The notes under the pieces: generated by a model
The model's input: only the letters and a program-made list of their open reading frames with translations
What the model was told of the DNA's origin: nothing
The model's database searches: none
From: GCA-2737665 sp044344795
Lineage (GTDB): Bacteria > Bacteroidota > Bacteroidia > Palsa-965
DNA: 64,000 nucleotides
Reading direction: 5' to 3'
Assembly (NCBI GenBank): GCA_044344795.1
Contig: JBIJCF010000001.1
Coordinates: forward strand, 1 to 64,000
Made by a program: the position numbers and the translations under genes
Part shown: piece after piece, positions 15,213 to 23,762 of the stretch
How the letters are laid out: each line of letters opens with the position of its first letter
Position numbering within the stretch: the stretch's first letter is position 1

Positions 15213-17621
15213 ATGAAAAAAACAGTCTTAACGAGTTTCTTAACTCTGTTTGCATGCACAACAATTGCGGCACAACAAATTCAACTTCGCGGCACACTTA
15301 AAGATGCCACAACGAAAGAACCACTGGCATTCGCGATTATCAAGCAATCGGGAAGCTTTACACAAACACAAACCGACTTCGCCGGCAATTTTGTTTGGGA
15401 AATTAAATCCGATTCCACTGAAAAACCGCTTTGCCTGATACCATTAGTAATGGGTTATCGCCGGGACACTATATGCTTTGATAAAGTAAATACACTTGAC
15501 ATTTCGTTGGAACGGGATTCGTACATGAAAGAAGAAGTGTTGATTACTGCAACACGTGCGAATGAAAAATCTGCCATGGCCTATTCGGAGATTGGTAAAG
15601 CAGAAATTGCAAAACAAAACACGGGTCGTGACATTCCCTTTCTGCTGAATACAATGCCATCCATAGTTACCACATCTGACGCCGGAAACGGGGTTGGCTA
15701 CACCGGCATTACTATTCGAGGGACCGATGCTACCCGAATAAATGTCAGCATTAATGGAATCCCGCTTAACGATGCGGAATCGCAAGGCGTATTTTGGGTG
15801 AACATGCCCGACTTCGTTTCATCTACAGATAATATTCAGGTGCAGCGCGGCGTAGGGACTTCAGTAAACGGGGCAGGTTCTTTCGGAGGCACGATAAACC
15901 TGCAAACAGACCAAATTAATAACCGCGCTTACGGTGAGTTTATCGGATCTGCGGGTTCATTTAATACATGGAGAACAACAGCAAAAGCAGGAACGGGATT
16001 AATAAATAATCGATTTGCATTTGATCTCCGTTTATCAAGATTAAACTCGGATGGCTTCATTGATCGTGCTTCTTCGGATTTGAGAAGTTGGTATGCGTCC
16101 GGTGTTTATGTTACGGAAAATTCATTGCTTCGTTTTACGGCATTTTCAGGTCGAGAGCGCACATATCAGGCGTGGTATGGTGTTCCTGAAGATTCTATAA
16201 AAACCGGAAACGTCACCTTCAATCCTGCAGGAATATATTTTGACGAAGACGGACAACTGCGCTATTACGAAGGTGAAACAGATAACTACCAGCAAGACCA
16301 TTATCAGCTGCAGTTCATTCATCGCATTAATAATAGATGGAATTTTAACGCTGCATTACACGCCACAAAAGGTCGCGGCTACTACGAACAATTTAAAGAA
16401 GATGCCAATCTCGGATCATATGGATTTACCGATTCGCTTTCACTTGCAACTCCAACAGATTTGATCAGACAGTTATGGCTGGATAATTGGTATTATGGAG
16501 GGACGTGGAACGTCACTTATAACAGCGGTAAAAAAATAAAAGTAACAATGGGCGGGGCGGCAAGTTCATACAGCGGCGATCACTATGGCACTATTGTATG
16601 GTCACGTTACCTGCCACCTGCTGCATTAATTAATCCGGAATTTTACTTTAATATAGCCACGAAATCAGAAGCGAATGTTTATGGCAAAATGAACTATCAG
16701 CTCAATAGTAAACTCAATCTATTCATTGATGGCCAATATCGTTATGTGAACTATGCGTTTGAAGGCATTAACATTCTAGGTGAATCATTACCACAAGAAG
16801 TGACGATGCATTTCTTTAATCCTAAAGCAGGATTGACTTATGGAATTAACGATGCACAGCAAACCTACTTTTCCTTCAGTGTAGGGAACAAGGAACCGAA
16901 TAGGAATGATTTTACGGACAATCCTCCTGAAAATCGTCCTGTGCATGAAACGGTTTACGACACGGAACTTGGATGGCGTTATAGAAAGAACAAGTTATTC
17001 GCCGGAGTTAACGTGTACAATATGCAGTACAAGAATCAATTGATATTGACCGGAAAAATTAATGATGTTGGTGCTTACACGCGGCAGAATGTTTCGGTTA
17101 GTTACCGCAGAGGAATTGAAGTTGAAGGCGGATATCTACCGTTTAACAACCTTTCTATTGTTGGCAACATGACGTACAGCAATAACGTTATTCCACGATT
17201 TGTAGAGTATATTGACAACTACGATACATTTACGCAGGATTCCATCGTATATACCAATGCACCTATTGCTTTTTCACCGAATATCATAAGCGCGGTTACG
17301 ATTACATACACGTATAAAAAACTTATAGAAACCGGATTTATTATAAAACACGTCGGACGACAGTACCTAGACAACACCGGACAAGAATCGAGAAGTATTG
17401 ATCCATACACCCTGCTTGATTATAGATTCACATGGCACATTCCTGCGAAATCAATGCAAAATTTATCGGTAAGTGCATTTGTGTATAACGTATTAGATCT
17501 TCGGTACAACGCTAACGGATATACCTACGGATGGATTGCCGGTGGTGCAGAAGAGCGTTACAACTTCTTCTATCCACAAGCCGGAAGAAACTTTATGATC
17601 ATGCTGAACGCGAAATTCTGA
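15213..17621 (+). CDS. TonB-dependent receptor, predicted thiamin or thiamin-precursor importer
   Basis: This 802-aa protein has a signal peptide (MKKTVLTSFLTLFACTTIAA), a short carboxypeptidase-like domain (LRGTLKDATTKEPLAFAI), a plug (GITIRGTDATRINVSINGIP, VQRGVGTSVNGAGSFGG) and a barrel ending FYPQAGRNFMIMLNAKF. The TPP riboswitch in its leader is the functional clue: receptors controlled this way in Bacteroidota are predicted to bring thiamin or its precursors across the outer membrane. No inner-membrane transporter follows; the upstream PnuC could be the partner. Its stop codon directly abuts the convergent LRR gene. Confidence 0.9.
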   Translation: MKKTVLTSFLTLFACTTIAAQQIQLRGTLKDATTKEPLAFAIIKQSGSFTQTQTDFAGNFVWEIKSDSTEKPLCLIPLVMGYRRDTICFDKVNTLDISLERDSYMKEEVLITATRANEKSAMAYSEIGKAEIAKQNTGRDIPFLLNTMPSIVTTSDAGNGVGYTGITIRGTDATRINVSINGIPLNDAESQGVFWVNMPDFVSSTDNIQVQRGVGTSVNGAGSFGGTINLQTDQINNRAYGEFIGSAGSFNTWRTTAKAGTGLINNRFAFDLRLSRLNSDGFIDRASSDLRSWYASGVYVTENSLLRFTAFSGRERTYQAWYGVPEDSIKTGNVTFNPAGIYFDEDGQLRYYEGETDNYQQDHYQLQFIHRINNRWNFNAALHATKGRGYYEQFKEDANLGSYGFTDSLSLATPTDLIRQLWLDNWYYGGTWNVTYNSGKKIKVTMGGAASSYSGDHYGTIVWSRYLPPAALINPEFYFNIATKSEANVYGKMNYQLNSKLNLFIDGQYRYVNYAFEGINILGESLPQEVTMHFFNPKAGLTYGINDAQQTYFSFSVGNKEPNRNDFTDNPPENRPVHETVYDTELGWRYRKNKLFAGVNVYNMQYKNQLILTGKINDVGAYTRQNVSVSYRRGIEVEGGYLPFNNLSIVGNMTYSNNVIPRFVEYIDNYDTFTQDSIVYTNAPIAFSPNIISAVTITYTYKKLIETGFIIKHVGRQYLDNTGQESRSIDPYTLLDYRFTWHIPAKSMQNLSVSAFVYNVLDLRYNANGYTYGWIAGGAEERYNFFYPQAGRNFMIMLNAKF

Positions 17622-18236
17622 TTACTGATCGCACTTACACGGAGGAGACATGTGTATGGTAGTATTCGGCAGCAATGCACGAATACGATCTTGCGTTGAT
17701 TTATTGATCAGGATAGCGCGTAAATCCAACACTTTAAGATTGCCCGCAATCTCTTTTAATTCCTCAGGAAATATGGATAAGTTATTGTCCCATAAATCCA
17801 GATGTGTGAGATTTTTTAGTTTACCGATTTGAGGTGGAATAGCCACTAATTCGTTTTGACTAAGATCAAGAATTTTAAGTTGGGGCAAATCACCAATTTC
17901 ACGCGGTACGAAATCCAGTTTATTACGAGATACTTTCAGTACCTGAAGATTTTTGAAATAGCTGATAGAATCCGGGATTTCAGAAATGCTGTTTCGGGAA
18001 AGATCTAGATACTGTAGGTTCGGAAACTTCCATAATTCGGGAGGGAAAGTGGTTAACTTCTCTTTTCGTAACGTGAGTTTCACCACTTTGTCCGGTTCTT
18101 TCAATGCTGCAGCCAAATTGGTGTGACCGTCCATGGTGTCTAATGTCAGCGAATCGATTAAAGGCAATAAGTTCTGAGCGTGAAGTACATTTGCACACCA
18201 GAATAAAATCAGAATTGCCCAAAATCGTATGCTCAT
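17622..18236 (-). CDS. Exported leucine-rich-repeat protein
   Basis: This 204-aa protein has a signal peptide (residues 1-20, MSIRFWAILILFWCANVLHA). Five to six 23-residue leucine-rich repeats cover residues about 50-180 with the pattern LxxLxLSxNxLxxIPxxIxxL, the plant/bacterial intracellular-type consensus. The tail is Cys-rich (CKCDQ). LRRs form a curved binding surface; the ligand is unknown. It starts 1 nt after the ribF stop, so the two genes are co-transcribed. Its stop codon touches that of the convergent TonB receptor, leaving no room for a terminator. Confidence 0.8.
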   Translation of the reverse strand: MSIRFWAILILFWCANVLHAQNLLPLIDSLTLDTMDGHTNLAAALKEPDKVVKLTLRKEKLTTFPPELWKFPNLQYLDLSRNSISEIPDSISYFKNLQVLKVSRNKLDFVPREIGDLPQLKILDLSQNELVAIPPQIGKLKNLTHLDLWDNNLSIFPEELKEIAGNLKVLDLRAILINKSTQDRIRALLPNTTIHMSPPCKCDQ

Positions 18237-18237
18237 A

Positions 18238-19164
18238 CTAGTTAGATAACAAGGATCGAGCCATTTGTTCGTCCTTTTTGATTTGTGATTTTAATGCGTG
18301 CAATGAATCGAATTTTACTTCATCTCGTATCCTTTGTACAAAATTCACTTTCAATGATTCACCATAAATATCCGAATTAAAATCCATTATGTGCACTTCA
18401 TTGGTGCGAGAAACGCCATCAACTGTTGGTCGAACGCCAATATTCATTACACCTTGATACACCTTATCGTTATGCAACACTTGAACAGCATAAACACCAT
18501 TTGATGGAATTAACTTGAAAGTATCACTTACCACCACGTTCGCAGTAGGAAACCCAATGGTGCGGCCCAGTTGTCTTCCTTTAACAACAGTTCCGGAAAT
18601 GGCATACTGATATCCTAACAACGCATTAGCCTCCTCTACTCTACCTGCTTCGAGCGCCTCACGTACCTTGGTAGAACTGATCACATTATCGTCAATCAGT
18701 TTTGCAGAAATTTCATCTACTTCGAAACCAATCTCGGGTGCCATTTTCCGTAAATTCTCGAAACTACCTTCCCTGTTTCTCCCAAATTGATGATCGTAGC
18801 CGATAACGAGCTTTTTCACGGCTAATTGACGGACCAGAATCTCACGAACAAACTCTTCATAAGTCATCATGGAAAACTCGCGGGTAAATGGCTGAATGAT
18901 GAGATGATCAATACCTTGTTGACGCAGCAGATAAATTTTCTCATCTAAAGTTGACAATAACAATTGCTTTCGTTCCGGAAATAGAACCATACGCGGGTGC
19001 GGATAAAAAGTCAACAATACTGATTCTCCTTGCAAGGCTTTTGCCTCTGAAACCAACCGTTTCAGAATTTTCTGGTGACCCAGATGAACACCATCGAACG
19101 TACCAATAGTAACCACTGAATTAGTGGGCTGAGTAAACTCAGACAAATTGTAATAAACTTTCAC
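18238..19164 (-). CDS. ribF: Bifunctional riboflavin kinase/FAD synthetase
   Basis: This 308-aa protein phosphorylates riboflavin to FMN and adenylylates it to FAD. I choose the GTG at 19164, giving the family-typical start MKVYYNLSEF; an in-frame ATG 27 codons upstream adds a non-homologous tail. The N-terminal nucleotidyltransferase domain has GTFDGVHLGHQKIL (residues about 21-34), then YDHQFGRNREG and ISSTKVREAL. The C-terminal kinase domain has GRTIGFPTANV and NIGVRPTVDG. A TATTTTTG box ends 6 nt before the GTG, suggesting an almost leaderless message. Followed after 1 nt by the LRR gene. Confidence 0.95.
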   Translation of the reverse strand: MKVYYNLSEFTQPTNSVVTIGTFDGVHLGHQKILKRLVSEAKALQGESVLLTFYPHPRMVLFPERKQLLLSTLDEKIYLLRQQGIDHLIIQPFTREFSMMTYEEFVREILVRQLAVKKLVIGYDHQFGRNREGSFENLRKMAPEIGFEVDEISAKLIDDNVISSTKVREALEAGRVEEANALLGYQYAISGTVVKGRQLGRTIGFPTANVVVSDTFKLIPSNGVYAVQVLHNDKVYQGVMNIGVRPTVDGVSRTNEVHIMDFNSDIYGESLKVNFVQRIRDEVKFDSLHALKSQIKKDEQMARSLLSN

Positions 19165-19170
19165 AGGGCG

Positions 19171-19178
19171 CAAAAATA
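19171..19178 (-). promoter_or_regulatory. -7 box TATTTTTG before ribF
   Basis: A perfect TAnnTTTG match ends 6 nt before the proposed GTG start, which supports the shorter protein. No convincing -33 box. Confidence 0.4.
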
Positions 19179-19293
19179 GACAAGTAAGCTTGTTACGGGC
19201 TAAAATAAGCCGATCATGCTGAAAAAAGTGACGTTCGTCAGGCAAAAGCCATATCAGGAAGAAGTTGTACTGAAATTATTAACACGAGTACCT

Positions 19294-19321
19294 GTTGTCA
19301 GAATAAAACTTGCTACTTTTG
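19294..19321 (+). promoter_or_regulatory. atpD promoter
   Basis: GTTG (19294-19297) lies 16 nt before TACTTTTG (19314-19321), a perfect -7 box. Leader of about 30 nt to ATG 19359. Confidence 0.55.
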
Positions 19322-19358
19322 CACCGGTTTTTTGACAACCCATTTATAACTCAAGAAC

Positions 19359-20867
19359 ATGCAAAAAGGTAAAATCGCACAAGTAATCGGTCCTGTAATC
19401 GACGTTAGTTTCCACAACAACGATGGTAAACTGCCAAATATTCTGGACGCCCTGGTGGTTACTAAAACGAATGGACAAAAGGTAATTCTAGAGTGCCAAC
19501 AGCACATCGGAGAAGACACGGTTCGTACAATCGCAATGGATTCAACTGATGGAATGGCTCGCGGTATGGAAGTAGTTTCTACCGGAAGTCCGATTCGTAT
19601 GCCTATTGGAGAGAAAGTACGTGGTCGCCTATTTAACGTAGTTGGAGAAGCAATTGACGGTTTGCAGGAAGTTAGTAATGACGGCGGTTATGCGATTCAC
19701 CGTAACCCTCCTAAGTTTGAAGATCTTTCAACTACAGCAGAGGTGTTATTTACAGGAATTAAAGTAATTGACCTTATCGAACCATATTCAAAAGGTGGTA
19801 AGATTGGTTTGTTCGGTGGTGCCGGTGTCGGTAAAACCGTATTGATTCAGGAGTTGATCAACAACATCGCAAAAGGTTACGATGGTTACTCTGTCTTTGC
19901 AGGTGTTGGTGAACGTACTCGTGAAGGAAATGACTTATTGCGTGAAATGATTGAATCCGGAATTGTGAAATACGGCGATGCATTTGCAGAGTCGTTGCAC
20001 AAAGGCGGTTGGGACTTGAGTAAGGTTGACTTGAACAAATTGAAAGATTCACAAGCGACCTTTATCTTCGGTCAAATGAACGAACCTCCGGGAGCACGTG
20101 CACGTGTAGCGTTGTCCGGATTAACATTGGCAGAATATTTCCGTGACGGTGGTGGAGACACTTCAGGAGGCGGTAAAGACATCCTTTTCTTCATCGATAA
20201 TATCTTCCGTTTTACCCAGGCAGGTTCTGAGGTATCGGCATTGTTGGGTCGTATGCCATCAGCGGTAGGTTATCAGCCTACTTTGGCTACAGAGATGGGT
20301 GCGATGCAGGAACGTATTACCTCAACCAAGAGTGGTTCAATTACATCTGTACAGGCAGTTTACGTACCTGCAGATGACTTGACTGACCCTGCTCCTGCTA
20401 CTACGTTCGCTCACTTGGATGCAACAACAGTATTATCACGTAAAATTGCCGAGTTAGGTATTTACCCTGCGGTAGATCCATTGGATTCTACTTCACGTAT
20501 TCTTAGCCCGGCTGTTGTTGGTGATGCCCATTATTCTTGCGCACAGCGTGTGAAGCAGTTGTTGCAGCGTTACAAAGAATTGCAAGATATCATCGCCATC
20601 CTTGGTATGGATGAATTATCTGAAGAAGATAAATTGGTAGTACACCGTGCTCGTCGTGTTCAGCGTTTCTTATCGCAGCCATTCCACGTTGCAGAACAGT
20701 TTACCGGTCTTAAGGGTGTTTTCGTTTCTATCGATGACACGATCAAAGGATTTAACATGATCATGGACGGAGAAGTAGATGAATATCCTGAAGCAGCGTT
20801 TAACTTGGTTGGAACAATCGAAGACGCCGTAGAAAAAGGCAAGAAGTTACTTGCTGAAGCGAACTAA
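19359..20867 (+). CDS. atpD: F1 ATP synthase subunit beta
   Basis: This 502-aa catalytic subunit of the F1 rotor-stator carries Walker A GGAGVGKTVLIQEL (around residue 153), GERTREGNDL with the catalytic Glu, the Walker B strand DILFFIDNIFRFTQAGSEV, and the ALLGRMPSAVGYQPTL segment. Synthesis or hydrolysis of ATP occurs at the alpha/beta interface. Only the epsilon gene follows; the other ATP synthase subunits are not adjacent, an arrangement common in Bacteroidota where atpDC forms a separate unit. Confidence 0.98.
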   Translation: MQKGKIAQVIGPVIDVSFHNNDGKLPNILDALVVTKTNGQKVILECQQHIGEDTVRTIAMDSTDGMARGMEVVSTGSPIRMPIGEKVRGRLFNVVGEAIDGLQEVSNDGGYAIHRNPPKFEDLSTTAEVLFTGIKVIDLIEPYSKGGKIGLFGGAGVGKTVLIQELINNIAKGYDGYSVFAGVGERTREGNDLLREMIESGIVKYGDAFAESLHKGGWDLSKVDLNKLKDSQATFIFGQMNEPPGARARVALSGLTLAEYFRDGGGDTSGGGKDILFFIDNIFRFTQAGSEVSALLGRMPSAVGYQPTLATEMGAMQERITSTKSGSITSVQAVYVPADDLTDPAPATTFAHLDATTVLSRKIAELGIYPAVDPLDSTSRILSPAVVGDAHYSCAQRVKQLLQRYKELQDIIAILGMDELSEEDKLVVHRARRVQRFLSQPFHVAEQFTGLKGVFVSIDDTIKGFNMIMDGEVDEYPEAAFNLVGTIEDAVEKGKKLLAEAN

Positions 20868-20896
20868 GATTATAAACATTACCTGAACCGCACATT

Positions 20897-21133
20897 ATGT
20901 TTTTAGAAATAATCACACCCGATAAGAAAGTTTACAGCGGAGACGTGAAATCTGTTGTGCTTCCGGGCAGCGAGGGGAAATTCGGTATTATGAATAACCA
21001 CGCTCCAATGATTTCTTCTTTGGGCAAAGGTGTTATCAAGGTAACGGATGTTAATCAGCAGATTCAGCAATTCACGATTAGTGGTGGCGTTGCCGAAGTA
21101 TTCAAGAACAAGATCATCGTTCTGGCTGAATAA
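20897..21133 (+). CDS. atpC: F1 ATP synthase subunit epsilon (short form)
   Basis: This 78-aa protein contains only the N-terminal beta-sandwich of epsilon (MFLEIITPDKKVYSGDVKSV, LPGSEGKFGIMNNHAPMISS, FTISGGVAEVFKNKIIVLAE). The C-terminal helical hairpin that inhibits hydrolysis in E. coli (about 138 aa in total) is absent. Short epsilons are usual in this phylum. The sandwich couples the gamma subunit to the c-ring. It follows atpD after 29 nt and ends before a bidirectional terminator. Confidence 0.95.
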   Translation: MFLEIITPDKKVYSGDVKSVVLPGSEGKFGIMNNHAPMISSLGKGVIKVTDVNQQIQQFTISGGVAEVFKNKIIVLAE

Positions 21134-21152
21134 TAATTATATCGTATAACGA

Positions 21153-21186
21153 CAAAAAAATCCTCGCATAACGCGGGGATTTTTTT
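21153..21186. terminator. Bidirectional terminator between atpC and comM
   Basis: ATCCTCGC (21160-21167) pairs with GCGGGGAT (21173-21180) through one T-G wobble, flanked by A7 and T6. The right T-tract overlaps the stop codon of the convergent comM gene. Confidence 0.9.
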
Positions 21187-22720
21187 ATGCTCCCCAACCA
21201 GAACGATCTAAACTTCTGAAATGAATAGCTTCTGCCAGATGTTGCGGTTGTATATCAATTGCACTGTCCAGATCAGCGATGGTTCGGGCAACTTTGAGAA
21301 TTCTATCATACGCACGTGCGGATAGTCCCAAGCGCTCCATGGCCGTTTTCATTAATTGATGGCATGCATCATCAATGCGACAAACTGTGCGCAACATTCC
21401 GGCTTGCATTTGGGCGTTAGCATGTATTGATTCGTGGTTTTTGAATCGTTCCGACTGAATCGAACGAGCTTTGACAACACGCTCACGAATGGACATAGAA
21501 GACTCCGCTTTTCTGGAATCCGACAACTCCCGAAAAGAAACCGGAGTAACCTCTATATGGATATCAATTCGATCCAATAAAGGACCTGAAAGTCTGTTCA
21601 GATATTTCTGCACAACCCCGGCCTGACAAGTACATTCTTTTTCAGGATGATTGTAGAAACCACACGGACAAGGGTTCATGGAAGCTACGAGCATAAAACT
21701 CGCAGGATAGGCAATTGAAAATTTTGCACGCGAAATCGTCACGATGCGATCTTCAAGCGGTTGTCGCATGACTTCCAGAACCGTTCGTTTGTATTCAGGA
21801 AGTTCATCTAAGAATAACACGCCATTGTGAGCAAGGGAAATCTCTCCCGGTTGAGGAATAGTTCCACCTCCCACTAATGCCACATCAGAAATAGTGTGGT
21901 GCGGAGCACGAAACGGACGCTCAACTACTAATCCGCCTTTGCCAGGTAACTTGCCTGCCACAGAATGAATTTTAGTTGTTTCCAATGATTCCGATAGCGA
22001 CATTGGAGGCAAGATGCTGCCCAGGCGCCGCGCCAGCATGGTTTTCCCTGCACCCGGTGGACCAATCATTAAAATATTATGCCCACCAGCAGCAGCAATT
22101 TCTAGTGCGCGTTTAATATTTTCCTGGCCTTTTACTTCAGAAAAATCGGCTTCAAATTCATCTTTGATGGCGAATTCTTCTTCAAGTTTAATTTCAAAAG
22201 GGTCCGGAAATCCGGATCGAAAAGCCTGAATTACCTCGTTGATGTGCCCCATTGCATAAACCTTCAAACCACTCACTACAGCGGCTTCCCGTGCATTTTG
22301 TGTGGGTAAAATCAGTCCTTGAAAACCTGCTCCGGAAGCTTCCAAGGCAATAGGTAGAGCTCCGCGAATAGGTCGAATTTCGCCGTCGAGGGATAGTTCT
22401 CCCATAATTACATAACTACTAGTCTTTTCATTGGGAATCTGTTCGGAAGCAGCTAGAATTCCTACTGCTATCGGAAGATCATATGCGGATCCTTCTTTCC
22501 GTATGTCTGCAGGAGCAAGGTTGACCGTGATCTTTTTTCCGGGCATTTTCAGCCCGTTAATTTTGAGTGCAGCGTCAATACGTTTCTGGCTTTCTTTGAC
22601 TGCGTTATCGGGCAAGCCGACAATGTGAAAATTAATACCGGCGTCGATGTTGACCTCAACCGTAATCGGTGTTGCAGAAATGCCGTGAACGGCACATCCG
22701 AATGTTTTAACAAATACCAT
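21185..22720 (-). CDS. comM: YifB/ComM family AAA+ helicase-like protein
   Basis: This 511-aa protein is of the usual length. Residues 1-170 form the ChlI-like N-terminal domain (FGCAVHGI, VEVNIDAGINFHIVGLPD). Walker A is GPPGAGKTML (near residue 220), Walker B is LFLDELPEYKR, and a zinc-like cluster NPCPCGFYNHPEKECTC lies near residue 350; a Mg-chelatase C-terminal domain follows. ComM promotes branch migration during natural transformation in Vibrio and Haemophilus. The homologue is widespread in non-competent species, so competence should not be assumed here. Monocistronic by context. Confidence 0.93.
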   Translation of the reverse strand: MVFVKTFGCAVHGISATPITVEVNIDAGINFHIVGLPDNAVKESQKRIDAALKINGLKMPGKKITVNLAPADIRKEGSAYDLPIAVGILAASEQIPNEKTSSYVIMGELSLDGEIRPIRGALPIALEASGAGFQGLILPTQNAREAAVVSGLKVYAMGHINEVIQAFRSGFPDPFEIKLEEEFAIKDEFEADFSEVKGQENIKRALEIAAAGGHNILMIGPPGAGKTMLARRLGSILPPMSLSESLETTKIHSVAGKLPGKGGLVVERPFRAPHHTISDVALVGGGTIPQPGEISLAHNGVLFLDELPEYKRTVLEVMRQPLEDRIVTISRAKFSIAYPASFMLVASMNPCPCGFYNHPEKECTCQAGVVQKYLNRLSGPLLDRIDIHIEVTPVSFRELSDSRKAESSMSIRERVVKARSIQSERFKNHESIHANAQMQAGMLRTVCRIDDACHQLMKTAMERLGLSARAYDRILKVARTIADLDSAIDIQPQHLAEAIHFRSLDRSGWGA

Positions 22721-22870
22721 AATACCTAACTACAAAATCTAAAACCTAATGCGCTAATAATTATCCTGATGATTGCAAAGCAAGAAAAGTGGCACAGCTT
22801 CTGCAAGTGATGTTGAAAAGTTAAACTCATATTACTATCTTCGGGGAACACCTCGACTAACCACATCCGC

Positions 22871-23311
22871 ATGAAACAACTTACTCTAGTATTAGCGTTT
22901 ACAGCATTAACTGCTATTGGATTCGCACAAAACAAAACCCCGGACGCCAAGCCTTCGAATTGTTATACCAAATGGGAAGAAAAATTTGAAGAACGCGGCG
23001 CAGAAGAAGTCAAGGACGGCACTTACGAGGATATCATCATTTCGGTACGCAGTGGTCCTGATGCTCGTTGTTACACCGGGAAAGTTGAAGTAAAGGAAGG
23101 GAAAATCGTTGCCATGTATCGTAAATTGGAAGACGGATCGTACGAAAAGTTTAAGCCCAAATATGCATTCGAGAAACCAATGACAATTGTCAACGGAATT
23201 TCAGTTTCAATGCTTACGATTGATGATGAATTGGTGAATGTAATTTTTCCAAAGACATTAAAGCCGAAAAAAGTAGGCTATAGTTCAGCACCAGAACCAC
23301 CTCAAGACTAA
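22871..23311 (+). CDS. Exported hypothetical protein with two conserved-looking cysteines
   Basis: This 146-aa protein has a clear signal peptide (MKQLTLVLAFTALTAIGFAQ). The mature domain is charged and beta-rich with Cys near positions 35 (SNCYTKWEEKFEERG) and 65 (DARCYTGKVEVKEGKI), which could form a disulfide. I do not recognise the family. It is first in a four-gene operon: its stop TAA shares an A with the start of a 40-aa membrane protein. A weak TATCTTCG box lies about 30 nt upstream. Inference: a periplasmic component of whatever the three membrane proteins downstream do. Confidence 0.7.
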   Translation: MKQLTLVLAFTALTAIGFAQNKTPDAKPSNCYTKWEEKFEERGAEEVKDGTYEDIIISVRSGPDARCYTGKVEVKEGKIVAMYRKLEDGSYEKFKPKYAFEKPMTIVNGISVSMLTIDDELVNVIFPKTLKPKKVGYSSAPEPPQD

Positions 23312-23433
23312 TGCTACTCGACGCCCCCGGACTCGGATTTTTGGCTGCATTCCTGCTCTTAGTTGTTGGAGCTATAGGAGCTGTTGTATTTATTGCCGTT
23401 TTGCTTTACAAGAAGTTTAGAAATAAAAAATAA
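23311..23433 (+). CDS. 40-aa single-pass membrane microprotein
   Basis: ATG at 23311 overlaps the previous stop as TAATG, and its own stop overlaps the next start as TAATG. The 40 residues start MLLDAPGLGF, then a 21-23 residue hydrophobic helix rich in Val, Leu, Ala and Gly (LLLVVGAIGAVVFIAVLL), and end with the basic anchor YKKFRNKK. Positive-inside charge predicts a cytoplasmic C-terminus. The double start-stop overlap strongly suggests it is translated by coupling. Function unknown; small helices of this kind often regulate or stabilise a larger membrane partner. Confidence 0.75.
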   Translation: MLLDAPGLGFLAAFLLLVVGAIGAVVFIAVLLYKKFRNKK

Positions 23434-23762
23434 TGTTCTATTCGGCCTTCCTGTTTACGCTAATCACAGAATGGTTGCTGTTTACATGGCTTTGTAAAGA
23501 AACGTTTCGAAATACTTTTATCGGCCTGCTGTTAATCAACTTAACCACGTGGCCGGTGTGTACTTATTTGTACAACACGACTTCAATTCACATTATCTGG
23601 TTGGAATTAGGTGTTATGATCACCGAAACTATAATGATCATGTTATGGTGGAAGTTTCAACCCAAACGCGCTGCTGTTTATGCGATAGTTATGAACTGCA
23701 GCAGTTGGTTGCTGGGAAGTTTAATTCAAAACAGTCTTGATGATTTTTGGGGGCCGCAATAG
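23433..23762 (+). CDS. Small integral membrane protein, unknown function
   Basis: This 109-aa protein has three to four predicted membrane helices (MFYSAFLFTLITEWLLFTWL; FIGLLLINLTTWPVCTYLY; IIWLELGVMITETIMIMLWW; YAIVMNCSSWLLGSLI). Trp and Cys are frequent. It overlaps the microprotein stop (TAATG) and its own 3' end overlaps the MFS-like gene by 26 nt. No family recognised. Confidence 0.65.
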   Translation: MFYSAFLFTLITEWLLFTWLCKETFRNTFIGLLLINLTTWPVCTYLYNTTSIHIIWLELGVMITETIMIMLWWKFQPKRAAVYAIVMNCSSWLLGSLIQNSLDDFWGPQ

